From Pseudomonas viridiflava (GTDB taxonomy: Bacteria; Pseudomonadota; Gammaproteobacteria; Pseudomonadales; Pseudomonadaceae), in contig NZ_UTBZ01000151.1 in assembly GCF_900580865.1 (NCBI RefSeq), positions 1-58,091 of the forward strand: DNA of 58,091 bases, read 5' to 3'. The notes under the pieces were generated by a model. That model was not told where the DNA came from. It saw only the letters and a program-made list of their open reading frames with translations, and ran no database searches. The position numbers were made by a program, and so were the translations under genes. Each line of letters begins with the position of its first letter. Within the stretch, counting starts at the first letter, position 1. Of the stretch, positions 18,158-27,934 are shown one piece after another.

Positions 18158-21100
18158 ATGGCGTTCTTCACCGCAGCCAGCAAAGCCGACTTCCAGCACC
18201 AACTGCAAGCGGCACTGGCGCAGCACATCAGTGAACAGGCACTGCCACAAGTGGCGCTGTTCGCTGAACAATTCTTCGGCATCATTTCCCTGGACGAGCT
18301 GACTCAACGTCGCCTCTCCGACCTCGCTGGCTGTACTCTTTCTGCGTGGCGCCTGCTTGAGCGCTTCGATCACGCGCAACCGCAAGTGCGCGTCTACAAC
18401 CCTGATTACGAGCGTCATGGCTGGCAGTCGACCCACACCGCGGTCGAAGTGCTGCACCATGACCTGCCATTCCTCGTCGACTCGGTCCGCACCGAACTGA
18501 ACCGCCGCGGCTACAGCATCCACACCCTGCAAACCACCGTGCTCAGCGTGCGTCGTGGCAGCAAGGGCGAGTTGCTGGAAATCCTGCCAAAAGGCAGTAC
18601 CGGCGAAGGCGTGCTGCACGAATCGCTGATGTACCTGGAAATCGACCGCTGCGCCAACGCGGCCGAACTGAATGTGCTGAGCAAAGAGCTGGAACAGGTT
18701 CTCGGTGAAGTCCGCGTCGCGGTCGCCGATTTCGAGCCAATGAAAGCCAAGGTGCAGGAAATCCTCACCAAGCTCGACAACAGCGCCTTCGCCGTCGATG
18801 CCGACGAGAAGAACGAAGTCAAAAGCTTCCTGGAATGGCTGGTGGGCAACCACTTCACCTTCCTCGGCTACGAAGAGTTCGTGGTCACCGATCAGGCCGA
18901 TGGCGGCCACATCGAGTACGACCAGAACTCCTTCCTCGGCCTGACCAAACTGCTGCGCACCGGCCTGACCTACGAAGACCTGCGCATCGAAGACTACGCC
19001 GTTGCCTACCTGCGCGAACCGACCCTGCTGTCGTTCGCCAAGGCTGCGCATCCAAGCCGTGTTCACCGTCCGGCTTACCCGGATTACGTGTCGATCCGTG
19101 AAATCGACGCTGACGGCAAAGTCATCAAAGAACACCGTTTCATGGGCCTGTACACCTCCTCGGTGTATGGCGAGAGCGTGCGGGTCATCCCGTTCATCCG
19201 CCGCAAGGTCGAAGAAATCGAAACCCGCTCCGGCTTCCAGTCCAAGGCTCACTTGGGCAAGGAACTGGCGCAGGTGCTTGAAGTACTGCCGCGTGATGAC
19301 CTGTTCCAGACCCCGGTCGACGAACTGTTCACCACTGTGATGTCGATCGTGCAGATCCAGGAGCGCAACAAGATCCGCGTGTTCCTGCGCAAAGACCCGT
19401 ACGGTCGTTTCTGCTACTGCCTGGCCTACGTGCCGCGCGACATCTACTCCACCGAAGTTCGCCAGAAGATCCAGCAAGTGCTGATGGAGCGCCTGAAGGC
19501 TTCCGACTGCGAATTCTGGACGTTCTTCTCCGAGTCGGTACTGGCCCGCGTGCAGTTGATCCTGCGTGTCGACCCGAAAAACCGTCTCGACATCGACCCG
19601 GTGCTGCTGGAAAAAGAAGTCGTGCAAGCCTGCCGCAGCTGGCAGGACGACTACGCTGCACTGACCGTCGAAAGCTTTGGCGAAGCCCACGGCACCAACG
19701 TGCTGGCCGACTTCCCGAAAGGCTTCCCGGCTGGTTACCGCGAGCGTTTCGCTGCGCATTCGGCCGTGGTCGACATGCAGCATCTGCTGAGCCTCAACGA
19801 AAAAAATCCGTTGGTGATGAGCTTCTATCAGCCGCTCGGTCAGGTTTCCGGCCAGCGCGAGCTGCATTGCAAGCTGTACCACGCCGACACCCCGCTGGCA
19901 CTGTCCGACGTCTTGCCGATTCTGGAAAACCTCGGCCTGCGCGTGCTGGGTGAATTCCCGTACCGTCTGCGTCACACCAATGGCCGCGAGTTCTGGATTC
20001 ACGACTTTGCGTTCACCGCCGCTGAAGGCCTGGACCTCGACATCCAGCAACTCAACGACACCCTGCAGGACGCCTTCGTCCACATCGTTCGCGGCGACGC
20101 CGAAAACGATGCGTTCAACCGTCTGGTACTGACCGCCGGCCTGCCATGGCGCGACGTTGCGCTGCTGCGTGCTTACGCGCGTTACCTGAAGCAGATTCGT
20201 CTGGGCTTCGATCTGGGCTACATCGCCAGCACCCTGAACAACCACACCGACATCGCTCGCGAGCTGACCCGGTTGTTCAAGACCCGCTTCTATCTGGCGC
20301 GCAAACTCAGCGACGACGATCTGGAAGACAAGCAACTGCGTCTGGAACAAGCGATTCTGACCGCACTGGACGACGTCCAGGTGCTCAACGAAGACCGCAT
20401 TCTGCGTCGTTACCTCGACCTTATCAAAGCCACGCTGCGGACCAACTTCTATCAGACTGACGCCAACGGCCAGAACAAGTCGTACTTCAGCTTCAAGTTC
20501 AACCCGCACGCGATCCCTGAACTGCCGAAGCCAGTGCCGAAGTTCGAAATCTTCGTCTACTCGCCACGCGTTGAAGGCGTGCACCTGCGCTTCGGTAACG
20601 TCGCTCGGGGTGGTCTGCGCTGGTCCGATCGTGAAGAAGACTTCCGTACCGAAGTCCTCGGCCTGGTAAAAGCTCAACAAGTGAAGAACTCGGTCATCGT
20701 GCCAGTCGGCGCGAAGGGCGGCTTCCTGCCGCGTCGCCTGCCACTGGGCGGCAGCCGTGACGAGATCGCGGCCGAGGGCATCGCCTGCTACCGCATCTTC
20801 ATTTCCGGCCTGTTGGACATCACCGACAACCTGAAAGACGGCGCGTTGGTGCCGCCATTGAACGTGGTTCGCCACGATGATGACGACCCGTACCTGGTAG
20901 TGGCAGCGGACAAGGGCACTGCGACCTTCTCCGACATCGCCAACGGCATCGCCATCGACTACGGCTTCTGGCTGGGTGACGCGTTTGCGTCCGGTGGTTC
21001 GGCCGGTTACGACCACAAGAAAATGGGCATTACCGCCAAAGGCGCGTGGGTTGGCGTACAACGTCACTTCCGCGAGCGCGGCATCAATGTTCAGGAAGAC

Positions 21101-23053
21101 AGCATCACTGTTGTCGGCGTCGGCGACATGGCCGGTGACGTGTTTGGTAACGGCCTGTTGATGTCCGACAAGCTGCAACTGGTCGCTGCCTTCAACCACA
21201 TGCACATCTTCATCGACCCGAACCCGAACCCGGCGACCAGCTTCGTCGAGCGTCAGCGCATGTTCGACCTGCCGCGTTCGGCCTGGACCGACTACGACAC
21301 CAGCATCATGTCCGAAGGTGGCGGTATCTTCTCGCGCAGCGCGAAGAGCATCGCGATCTCCCCGCAGATGCAGGAACGCTTCGACATCAAGGCTGACAAG
21401 CTGACCCCGACCGAACTGCTGAACGCCTTGCTCAAGGCGCCGGTGGATCTGCTGTGGAACGGCGGTATCGGTACTTACGTGAAAGCGAGCACCGAGAGCC
21501 ACGCTGATGTTGGCGACAAGGCCAACGATGCATTGCGCGTGAACGGCAACGAACTGCGCTGCAAAGTCGTGGGCGAGGGCGGTAACCTCGGCATGACCCA
21601 ACTGGGTCGTGTGGAATTCGGTCTGAATGGCGGCGGCTCCAACACCGACTTCATCGACAACGCCGGTGGCGTGGACTGCTCCGACCACGAAGTGAACATC
21701 AAGATCCTGCTGAACGAAGTGGTTCAGGCCGGTGACATGACCGACAAGCAACGCAACCAGTTGCTGGCGAGCATGACCGACGAAGTCGGCAATCTGGTGC
21801 TGGGCAACAACTACAAGCAGACTCAGGCCCTGTCCCTGGCGGCGCGTCGTGCCTATGCGCGCATCGCTGAGTACAAGCGTCTGATGGGCGATCTGGAAGG
21901 CCGTGGCAAGCTGGACCGTGCCATCGAGTTCCTGCCGACCGAAGAGCAACTGGCCGAGCGCATTGCTGAAGGCCACGGCCTGACCCGTCCTGAGCTGTCG
22001 GTGCTGATCTCGTACAGCAAAATCGACCTCAAAGAGCAGCTGTTGGGCTCGTTGGTGCCGGACGACGATTACCTGACCCGTGACATGGAAACGGCGTTCC
22101 CGCCGTCTCTGGTCAGCAAGTTCTCCGAAGCCATGCGTCGTCACCGTCTGAAGCGCGAGATCGTCAGCACCCAGATCGCCAACGACCTGGTCAACCACAT
22201 GGGCATCACCTTCGTTCAACGACTCAAAGAGTCGACCGGCATGAGCCCGGCGAACGTGGCCGGCGCTTACGTGATCGTGCGCGACATCTTCCACCTCCCG
22301 CACTGGTTCCGTCAGATCGAAGCGCTGGACTATCAGGTTGCCGCTGACGTTCAGCTGGAGTTGATGGACGAGCTGATGCGTCTGGGCCGCCGCGCTACAC
22401 GCTGGTTCCTGCGTGCCCGTCGCAACGAGCAGAACGCTGCCCGTGACGTCGCGCACTTCGGTCCGCACCTGAAAGAACTGGGTCTGAAGCTCGACGAACT
22501 GCTGAGCGGCGAAATCCGCGAAAACTGGCAGGCGCGCTATCAGGCGTACGTCGAAGCTGGTGTGCCGGAATTGCTGGCGCGTATGGTTGCGGGCACCTCG
22601 CACCTGTACACCCTGCTGCCGATCATCGAAGCCTCCGACGTGACTGGCCAGAACCCTGCCGAAGTGGCGAAAGCCTACTTCGCCGTGGGCAGTGCGCTGG
22701 ACATCACCTGGTACCTGCAACAGATCAGCGCGCTGCCGGTTGAAAACAACTGGCAGGCTCTGGCCCGTGAAGCGTTCCGCGATGACGTTGACTGGCAGCA
22801 ACGTGCGATCACCATCTCCGTCCTGCAACAGGGCGACGGCACTCTGGACGTGGAAGCACGTCTGGCGCTGTGGATGGAACAGCACGAAAGCATGATCTCG
22901 CGCTGGCGCGCCATGCTGGTGGAAATCCGCGCGGCAAGCGGCACGGACTACGCCATGTATGCCGTGGCCAACCGTGAGTTGCTGGACCTGGCGTTGAGTG
23001 GGCAAGCGGTAGTGCCTGCGGTTGCTGCGAATGCCGAGCTTGAACTGGCGTAA
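18158..23053 (+). CDS. gdhB: NAD-specific glutamate dehydrogenase, large form
   Basis: 1631 aa from the ATG at 18158 (CGGAG 9 nt upstream); the open frame reaches back to 18023 but without support. The length fits the ~180-kDa L-180 glutamate dehydrogenases (about 1600 aa) of Pseudomonas and Streptomyces. A long N-terminal regulatory part with ACT-like segments precedes the catalytic domain, recognisable by RFGNVARGGLRWSDREEDFR, VPVGAKGGF with the substrate-binding lysine, and the Rossmann region near GVGDMAGDVFGNG. The enzyme deaminates glutamate to 2-oxoglutarate with NAD+, serving catabolism of glutamate-family amino acids such as arginine. It is a single-gene unit closed by a strong terminator. 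Confidence 0.95.
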   Translation: MAFFTAASKADFQHQLQAALAQHISEQALPQVALFAEQFFGIISLDELTQRRLSDLAGCTLSAWRLLERFDHAQPQVRVYNPDYERHGWQSTHTAVEVLHHDLPFLVDSVRTELNRRGYSIHTLQTTVLSVRRGSKGELLEILPKGSTGEGVLHESLMYLEIDRCANAAELNVLSKELEQVLGEVRVAVADFEPMKAKVQEILTKLDNSAFAVDADEKNEVKSFLEWLVGNHFTFLGYEEFVVTDQADGGHIEYDQNSFLGLTKLLRTGLTYEDLRIEDYAVAYLREPTLLSFAKAAHPSRVHRPAYPDYVSIREIDADGKVIKEHRFMGLYTSSVYGESVRVIPFIRRKVEEIETRSGFQSKAHLGKELAQVLEVLPRDDLFQTPVDELFTTVMSIVQIQERNKIRVFLRKDPYGRFCYCLAYVPRDIYSTEVRQKIQQVLMERLKASDCEFWTFFSESVLARVQLILRVDPKNRLDIDPVLLEKEVVQACRSWQDDYAALTVESFGEAHGTNVLADFPKGFPAGYRERFAAHSAVVDMQHLLSLNEKNPLVMSFYQPLGQVSGQRELHCKLYHADTPLALSDVLPILENLGLRVLGEFPYRLRHTNGREFWIHDFAFTAAEGLDLDIQQLNDTLQDAFVHIVRGDAENDAFNRLVLTAGLPWRDVALLRAYARYLKQIRLGFDLGYIASTLNNHTDIARELTRLFKTRFYLARKLSDDDLEDKQLRLEQAILTALDDVQVLNEDRILRRYLDLIKATLRTNFYQTDANGQNKSYFSFKFNPHAIPELPKPVPKFEIFVYSPRVEGVHLRFGNVARGGLRWSDREEDFRTEVLGLVKAQQVKNSVIVPVGAKGGFLPRRLPLGGSRDEIAAEGIACYRIFISGLLDITDNLKDGALVPPLNVVRHDDDDPYLVVAADKGTATFSDIANGIAIDYGFWLGDAFASGGSAGYDHKKMGITAKGAWVGVQRHFRERGINVQEDSITVVGVGDMAGDVFGNGLLMSDKLQLVAAFNHMHIFIDPNPNPATSFVERQRMFDLPRSAWTDYDTSIMSEGGGIFSRSAKSIAISPQMQERFDIKADKLTPTELLNALLKAPVDLLWNGGIGTYVKASTESHADVGDKANDALRVNGNELRCKVVGEGGNLGMTQLGRVEFGLNGGGSNTDFIDNAGGVDCSDHEVNIKILLNEVVQAGDMTDKQRNQLLASMTDEVGNLVLGNNYKQTQALSLAARRAYARIAEYKRLMGDLEGRGKLDRAIEFLPTEEQLAERIAEGHGLTRPELSVLISYSKIDLKEQLLGSLVPDDDYLTRDMETAFPPSLVSKFSEAMRRHRLKREIVSTQIANDLVNHMGITFVQRLKESTGMSPANVAGAYVIVRDIFHLPHWFRQIEALDYQVAADVQLELMDELMRLGRRATRWFLRARRNEQNAARDVAHFGPHLKELGLKLDELLSGEIRENWQARYQAYVEAGVPELLARMVAGTSHLYTLLPIIEASDVTGQNPAEVAKAYFAVGSALDITWYLQQISALPVENNWQALAREAFRDDVDWQQRAITISVLQQGDGTLDVEARLALWMEQHESMISRWRAMLVEIRAASGTDYAMYAVANRELLDLALSGQAVVPAVAANAELELA

Positions 23054-23067
23054 GTAGTGGCTGAATG

Positions 23068-23105
23068 AAAAAGCCCCGGTGTCGTGAGATGCCGGGGCTT
23101 TTTTA
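23068..23105 (+). terminator. Rho-independent terminator of gdhB
   Basis: AAAAAGCCCCGG, an 11-13 nt loop, then CCGGGGCTTTTTT, starting about 15 bp after the gdhB stop codon. The A-tract and T-tract on opposite sides make it potentially bidirectional. Confidence 0.9.
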
Positions 23106-23135
23106 TGTCTGAGGGTTTTGTGTTGTCTGGTCTGG

Positions 23136-23208
23136 CCCCTTCGCGAGCAAGCTCGCTCCCACATTTGAAATGCATTCCCCCTGTGGGAGCGAGCTTGCTC
23201 GCGAAGGG
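23136..23208. repeat. REPIN (GGGAGCGAGCTTGCTCGCGA family)
   Basis: Two inverted REP units, CCCTTCGCGAGCAAGCTCGC and its complement, around a ~20-bp spacer. It sits between the gdhB terminator and the convergent lipoprotein gene. Confidence 0.85.
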
Positions 23209-23218
23209 TTCCTTGTCA

Positions 23219-23932
23219 TCAATACAACTTAGATGACTGTTTGCTATCAAGCATCGACACTTTATCTGTAGGTCTGGCGACCAAATTGTTGAGCGACTGG
23301 TCAAACTTCTGCAGCGCCCGAACTTGCACATCCTGCTGCTGATTAATATCGGCAACTATCTCTTCCGACCGCTTGAAGTCAGCCCAAACAGGCGTCAGTT
23401 CTCGCGCCTCCGAACCTTTCGCCGTACCGATGTAGTTCAACTGCGCATCATAAAAATCGGCACTGACATCCGCTTTGATATCCGAGCTACGTGAGGTGAT
23501 CAGTTGGCTATGGGTATCAACGATCGCCACCACATCCGGTCTGGCCGCACGCAGGCTTTGCATGTCCGGATACACCGTCACTGAGCCGAATTGGCGTTGC
23601 AGCGAGGCATTGACCCATTCCACAGCCATGTCCGGTTTCGAACTAGCGACATAGGCGTCATGGATCGGCTGCACCAGCAGGCTCTGGCCGAAACCGGTGC
23701 CGGCGTTGGCCTGGTAGTCGCGCAGGTATTCGCGGTTGGTCTGGGTGCTCGGGCTGTAGACCACGCCGAGCGACACACCGGGACCGCTTTTTACCTGGGT
23801 GGCGCTGCTGCGGCCGGTGGGATGGGGAAGCAGGGTGTCCAGTGAGGAAACGGCTTGGGGTGCGGTGGGGACTGAACAGGCTGACAGAGCTAAAACCGAT
23901 ATCGCCAATGCACTGGTGAACGCAAGTTTCAT
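23219..23932 (-). CDS. Putative lipoprotein, CsgG-like in general layout
   Basis: 237 aa starting at the ATG at 23932 (GGGAG 8 nt upstream). The N-terminus is a lipoprotein signal, KLAFTSALAISVLALSAC, with lipobox LSAC and acceptor Cys19, so it is anchored in the envelope. The mature part has a region (QRQFGSVTVYPDMQSLRAAR followed by DVVAIVDTHSQL) that resembles stress-type lipoproteins binding phage or assembling into oligomers, but I cannot name the family. It is a single gene followed by a REPIN. Confidence 0.72.
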   Translation of the reverse strand: MKLAFTSALAISVLALSACSVPTAPQAVSSLDTLLPHPTGRSSATQVKSGPGVSLGVVYSPSTQTNREYLRDYQANAGTGFGQSLLVQPIHDAYVASSKPDMAVEWVNASLQRQFGSVTVYPDMQSLRAARPDVVAIVDTHSQLITSRSSDIKADVSADFYDAQLNYIGTAKGSEARELTPVWADFKRSEEIVADINQQQDVQVRALQKFDQSLNNLVARPTDKVSMLDSKQSSKLY

Positions 23933-24149
23933 GGTGTTTCTCCCGTGAAACAACATCAGTCGGAAAGTTTGAAATGCCGTCGGTGACGACAGTTAATTCA
24001 GACTAAACCCGCCAAGCTGACAATTTGCTGTAATAAAAGCAGAGCAATAGTTTGATTCGCTTTAACTCTTAATCACTAATTGCGCCGGGAAATAAAAAGG
24101 CGCCAATCGTCGATTTGCGCCCGTTTATTTATGGCTGGTTAAACAGCCA

Positions 24150-24554
24150 TCAGTTTTTCAGCGGGATCAACACTTGTTCATCCGGGGCCAGGACCATGAA
24201 TACCAGCAACTTGGCCGGTTTGCTTTGGCTGGCATTTTTCGACACCAGATGTTCCGAGCCGGCGGGTTCGTACCAGAACTGGCCCTTCTTGTAGGTGATC
24301 GGTTGGTCACCTTTGACCTGGGAAATCACTTCACCTTCGAGCACGTAAGCCATGGCGGTGCCGTCGTGTTTATGGGCGATAGAGGACTGGCCGGGTTTGT
24401 AGTCCACTTCGATCATCATGGCTTTTTTGCCAGGGGCATTTTTCAGCATCTGGTCTTGCAGGACGGTGACTTTTTCCGACGGGTCGTGGGCGAATGCGGC
24501 CGAGGTGCAAAGGCTCAGGGCGAGGGCGGCGGCGAAGAAGGGCAGGGCTTTCAT
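24150..24554 (-). CDS. Periplasmic cupin-domain protein
   Basis: 134 aa with a cleavable signal peptide (FFAAALALSLCTSAAFA, cleavage after about residue 22) and a single cupin barrel. Metal-ligand residues are visible in the two cupin motifs: HKHDGTAMAYVLEGE (motif 1) and PAGSEHLVSKN (motif 2). It is likely a small metal-binding barrel in the periplasm; substrate unknown. It is a single gene. Confidence 0.82.
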   Translation of the reverse strand: MKALPFFAAALALSLCTSAAFAHDPSEKVTVLQDQMLKNAPGKKAMMIEVDYKPGQSSIAHKHDGTAMAYVLEGEVISQVKGDQPITYKKGQFWYEPAGSEHLVSKNASQSKPAKLLVFMVLAPDEQVLIPLKN

Positions 24555-24660
24555 GGCGGGTTACCTGTGATGATTGGGGGTGCAATCACAGTAGTCCGCA
24601 GGGGTAAGCATTCAAACGGCCAATATTCGGGAAGATCAGGTGACCAATTCAGACGCCCCA

Positions 24661-24740
24661 AAAATCAAAAGATCGCAGCCTTCGGCAGCTCCTACAGGGG
24701 TCGGTGTAGGAGCTGCCGAAGGCTGCGATCTTTTGATCTT
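24661..24740. repeat. REPIN of the second family (GTAGGAGCTGCCGAAGGCTG)
   Basis: Arms AGATCGCAGCCTTCGGCAGC... at about 24668-24695 and the complement at 24706-24740, separated by about 10 bp, giving a near-perfect 34-bp hairpin. It lies just after the stop codon of the monooxygenase gene. Confidence 0.85.
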
Positions 24741-24744
24741 GCTT

Positions 24745-25038
24745 TTAAACAATAGGAAAGCTGTTGAAATCGACGCTATTGGCCAATCGACTATCGATCA
24801 GGTCAATAAACCCCTGCGCCTCGGGCCGGTTGAAATGCGCCTGCATCGCCGCTTCCGACTGCCAGCGGGCACTGACCGTCCAGCGGTGGCTGTCCTCGGG
24901 GCAGCGGTCGACCAGATAGGAATCGCAGCCCGGCGTTTCGCGCAGGGTGTCGACGATCTTCTGCAGTTGCCTGCCCAGTTCATCCGAGCGGCCGGCGGCA
25001 GCCTGCACCTGGACCGTATTGATCACTTCGTTGGACAT
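24745..25038 (-). CDS. Antibiotic biosynthesis monooxygenase (ABM) domain protein
   Basis: 97 aa; one ferredoxin-like ABM domain with the typical pattern of a variable first strand, an amphipathic helix (GRSDELGRQLQKIVDTLRET), then PGCDSYLVDRCPEDSHRWTV and a helix with AMQAHFNRPEAQ. YgiN-type quinol monooxygenases have this size and fold and act as dimers. The start is supported by AGGAG 8 nt upstream. It is a single gene; substrate unknown. Confidence 0.82.
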   Translation of the reverse strand: MSNEVINTVQVQAAAGRSDELGRQLQKIVDTLRETPGCDSYLVDRCPEDSHRWTVSARWQSEAAMQAHFNRPEAQGFIDLIDSRLANSVDFNSFPIV

Positions 25039-25161
25039 TGCTCACACTCCTGAATCAGGCCGGACGAATCCTGCTCATTGAGGGATAACGCCTGTGCAGG
25101 ATAGGCCTGCACCCCCCGAACACCAATAACCAATCGGCGGTTAAATCTTTAGGCCAATCAT

Positions 25162-26595
25162 TCAGGCAACTTGTTGCAGGATGTCGCGCAAGCGATCCAG
25201 GGCGATATCAATGTCCAGTGTTTCGATGGCACCGAAGCCGAAGTACAGACCGTTTTTCGCCGGTTGCTGATGATAAAAACCATTGATCGAGTACAGGCCG
25301 ACTTCGACCTTTTTTGCCAGTTCGATCACCAGCGGCAGGTCGATCGGCACCTTGCAGAACACCGCCATATGGAAACCGGCGCTCGCCGGCACCGCTTCCA
25401 GCCAGGGCGCCAGATCGCTGGCCATGCGCACCAGAATCCGCTCGCGGCGTTGGGCGTAGATCGCGTGGCAGCGGCGGATATGCTTGAGCAGACAGCCTTC
25501 GGCGATGAACTTGGCCAACGCCCATTGCGGCAGGGTCGAAGCGTGCAGATCGGTCAGTTGCTTGGCGCGGATCACCGCTTCGAGAATCGCCGGCGGCAGG
25601 ATCGCGTAACCCAGGCGCAACTCCGGCAGCAGGGTTTTCGAGAACGTGCCGACGTAGGCGACGATGCCGCGCTGGTCGAGATTGAACAGCGAATCGGTCG
25701 GCCGGCCTTCGTAGCGAAACTCACTGTCATAGTCGTCCTCGATGATGATCGCGCCCAACTCATGAGCGCGGGCTAGCAAGGCTTCGCGGCGCGCCTGACT
25801 CATCGGCATGCCCAGCGGAAACTGGTGCGACGGCGTCACATAGATGAGGCGCGTGCCATCGGGAATGTGCTCGACCTGAATGCCCTCGGCATCTACCGGA
25901 ATCCCGACCACCTCGGCGCCGTGGGTGCCGAACAGCAGGCGTGCCGGCGGATAACCGGGATCTTCCATCGCCACCAGAGTGCCGGGGCGAATCAACACGC
26001 GGGTGATCAGGTCCAGCGCCTGTTGCGCGCCGTTGCACACGACGATGTCTTCGTCCTGACAGTTGATGCCCCGGGAAAACGCGATGTGCCGGGCAATCGC
26101 ATTGCGCAGCGCCGGCAGGCCTTCGGCGACACTGTAGAAGCCCTTGGACTGGCTCATCTGACGCATCGCATGGGCGACGCAGCGGCGCCAGTCATCCTGC
26201 GGAAACTGGCCCTTGCTGGTCGCGCCGCCGATGAAGTCGTAGCGCAGCGAGCCTTCCAGTGTCGGGTGACGGAGGAACACCGGCAGATTGCGCCAGCTCT
26301 CGATCACTTCGGCGCTGGCCAGTTCTGTGTGGCTTTGCTTGCGCTGGACCTGCGCCGGGCGCGCGTTGACGTAGGTGCCTTTGCCGATGACCCCGGTGAG
26401 GAAATTTTCGTAGGTCAGCTGCGCGTATGTGTCGGAAATGGTCTTGCGCGAAATGCCCAGTTGCTCGGCGAGCAGACGGCTGGGCGGCAATTGCGTGCCA
26501 GCGGCCAGGCGCCCGGACTCAATGGCGCCGCGCAGTTGCTGATACAACTGACCGGCGAGATCCTTGCGGCCGTTGATCACGACGTGAAGTTCCAT
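25162..26595 (-). CDS. MocR/GntR-type transcriptional regulator with aminotransferase domain
   Basis: 477 aa. Residues 1-75 form a GntR winged helix (SGRLAAGTQLPPSRLLAEQL, then GISRKTISDTYAQL), and about 110-475 a fold-type I aminotransferase domain with the PLP-binding lysine in GTFSKTLLPELRLGY (Lys320) and the Asp of EDDYDSEFRYEG. This is the MocR/PdxR plan, in which PLP acts as an effector or cofactor for gene control. The gene faces the AhpD-like gene across a 311-bp region with a REPIN. Its target cannot be read from the window; divergent AhpD-like and adjacent ABM genes are candidates. Confidence 0.93.
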   Translation of the reverse strand: MELHVVINGRKDLAGQLYQQLRGAIESGRLAAGTQLPPSRLLAEQLGISRKTISDTYAQLTYENFLTGVIGKGTYVNARPAQVQRKQSHTELASAEVIESWRNLPVFLRHPTLEGSLRYDFIGGATSKGQFPQDDWRRCVAHAMRQMSQSKGFYSVAEGLPALRNAIARHIAFSRGINCQDEDIVVCNGAQQALDLITRVLIRPGTLVAMEDPGYPPARLLFGTHGAEVVGIPVDAEGIQVEHIPDGTRLIYVTPSHQFPLGMPMSQARREALLARAHELGAIIIEDDYDSEFRYEGRPTDSLFNLDQRGIVAYVGTFSKTLLPELRLGYAILPPAILEAVIRAKQLTDLHASTLPQWALAKFIAEGCLLKHIRRCHAIYAQRRERILVRMASDLAPWLEAVPASAGFHMAVFCKVPIDLPLVIELAKKVEVGLYSINGFYHQQPAKNGLYFGFGAIETLDIDIALDRLRDILQQVA

Positions 26596-26698
26596 ACCGA
26601 CGAGGCTCCCGAGGCTATTTGGCGTGCCCGCCAGATTACCGCTGTTGCGCGATCGGCAATAGTTGCCTACCCGAAAAACCCGAAATTGGCCTAGATCC

Positions 26699-26792
26699 CC
26701 TGTGGGAGCGAGCTTGCTCGCGAATGCGGTGTGTCAGTCGCCAAATAGGGTGTCTGGATTGGCGCTTTCGCGAGCAAGCTCGCTCCCACAGG
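26699..26792. repeat. REPIN (GGGAGCGAGCTTGCTCGCGA family)
   Basis: Two inverted REP units at about 26699-26725 and 26765-26792 with a ~40-bp spacer. It occupies much of the 311-bp gap between the MocR gene and the AhpD-like gene; the rest should hold their divergent promoters, which I could not define. Confidence 0.85.
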
Positions 26793-26906
26793 TATCGTGT
26801 ATATCCGCGATTCAGTGGTGTACCCACAATTCGACAAATTGGGGCTGTAATGCATCGCTGTCGGCGTTTACGGTGAACTCATTATTCCGTCCACCGAGAC
26901 CTGCCC

Positions 26907-27347
26907 ATGTCCCCGCGCCTGGATTACTACAACGCTTCGCCCAAAGCGATGAAAGCGATGATTGCCATGGAGGCGCTGACTGCCAACCTCAGTATCGAAC
27001 AACCGCTGCTGCAACTGATCCGCATCCGTGCTTCACAACTCAACGGCTGCGCATTCTGCACCGACATGCATTCGGTCGATGCGCGGCGGGCCGGGGAGAG
27101 TGATCGGCGCCTGTATGCGATCGCGGTGTGGCGTGACAGCAACTTCTTCAACCCGCGTGAGCGTGCGGCGCTGGCCTGGGCGGAGGCGGTGACGTTGTTG
27201 GCGGAGAGCCGTGTGCCTGATGACGTTTATGAGCAAGCGCGCGAGCAATTCAGCGAAGGGGAACTGGTCGACCTGACCATGGCCGTGACCACCATCAACA
27301 GCTGGAACCGCCTGGCTGTCAGCTTCCGCCAAACCCCAAGCGATTAG
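26907..27347 (+). CDS. Carboxymuconolactone decarboxylase / AhpD-like protein
   Basis: 146 aa, all-helical AhpD-like fold. The redox signature is intact: CAFCTDMHS (CxxC followed by His four residues later), with a conserved upstream Glu (MEALTAN...). Proteins with this motif act as thiol-dependent peroxidase partners or bind small substrates. It is a single gene divergent from the MocR regulator and could be its target. Confidence 0.87.
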   Translation: MSPRLDYYNASPKAMKAMIAMEALTANLSIEQPLLQLIRIRASQLNGCAFCTDMHSVDARRAGESDRRLYAIAVWRDSNFFNPRERAALAWAEAVTLLAESRVPDDVYEQAREQFSEGELVDLTMAVTTINSWNRLAVSFRQTPSD

Positions 27348-27389
27348 CAGCACATGATTGTTCCCATCCGGAGCATGGGCACAATCAGT

Positions 27390-27472
27390 GTAGGAGCTGC
27401 CGAAGGCTGCGATCTTTTGATCTTGTTTTTTAAAGGCAAAGTCAAAAGATCGCAGCCTTCGGCAGCTCCTAC
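27390..27472. repeat. REPIN of the second family (GTAGGAGCTGCCGAAGGCTG)
   Basis: GTAGGAGCTGCCGAAGGCTG from 27390 and its complement ending at 27472 enclose a ~15-bp AT-rich spacer. It lies between two convergent genes. Confidence 0.85.
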
Positions 27473-27496
27473 ATGGGTGTCATTGGTTCGTCGATG

Positions 27497-27811
27497 TCAT
27501 TGCGGTGGGCGTTGTGGTTTCACCGAGGTGCCAAAGGTATTGCCCATCCGCGTGCTGGTTGCGGCTGGCGTCGCGAGGCCCACCTGATTCGGCGGCCGCT
27601 TATTCACCGGCACATTCAGCGCCTCCTGATTCTTCTCCGCCGCCGCTGCGCCTTCCGGGTTGTTGCCCATCTGCTGGCTCAAACAGTCGTAATTCGGCGC
27701 CTTGTAACCGCCGACCGTCACCTCGACACAGCCCAACGGCTGCTCCGCATAAGCGCTCGACAGCGCCATCAACAACAGCCCGCCAAGGCTCAATCGCCAC
27801 AGTGTGTTCAT
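27497..27811 (-). CDS. Small exported protein of unknown function
   Basis: 104 aa with a clear signal peptide (MNTLWRLSLGGLLLMALSSA, cleavage near AYA-EQ). The mature part has two cysteines (CVEVTVGGYKAPNYDC) that could form a disulfide, then a low-complexity Gly/Ala/Pro/Asn tail. Proteins of this kind are common hypothetical periplasmic proteins in Pseudomonas. The function is unknown. Confidence 0.7.
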   Translation of the reverse strand: MNTLWRLSLGGLLLMALSSAYAEQPLGCVEVTVGGYKAPNYDCLSQQMGNNPEGAAAAEKNQEALNVPVNKRPPNQVGLATPAATSTRMGNTFGTSVKPQRPPQ

Positions 27812-27934
27812 GCTCGCCTCCTGGCCGACCCGACGGGGCCGCGCTTTGGCTTGAGTCTAGTGCAAGCCTTGCGCAATTCCCGTGATGGTTTTTTTGCACC
27901 GCCCGTCACACCAGATTCATAAACAGCCCTCAGG

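Noticed and set aside
18140..23164. 1674-codon open frame antisense to gdhB
   Set aside because: A high-GC shadow of gdhB: the product is rich in Val, Gln, His and Arg without domains, and gdhB itself is an unmistakable gene.
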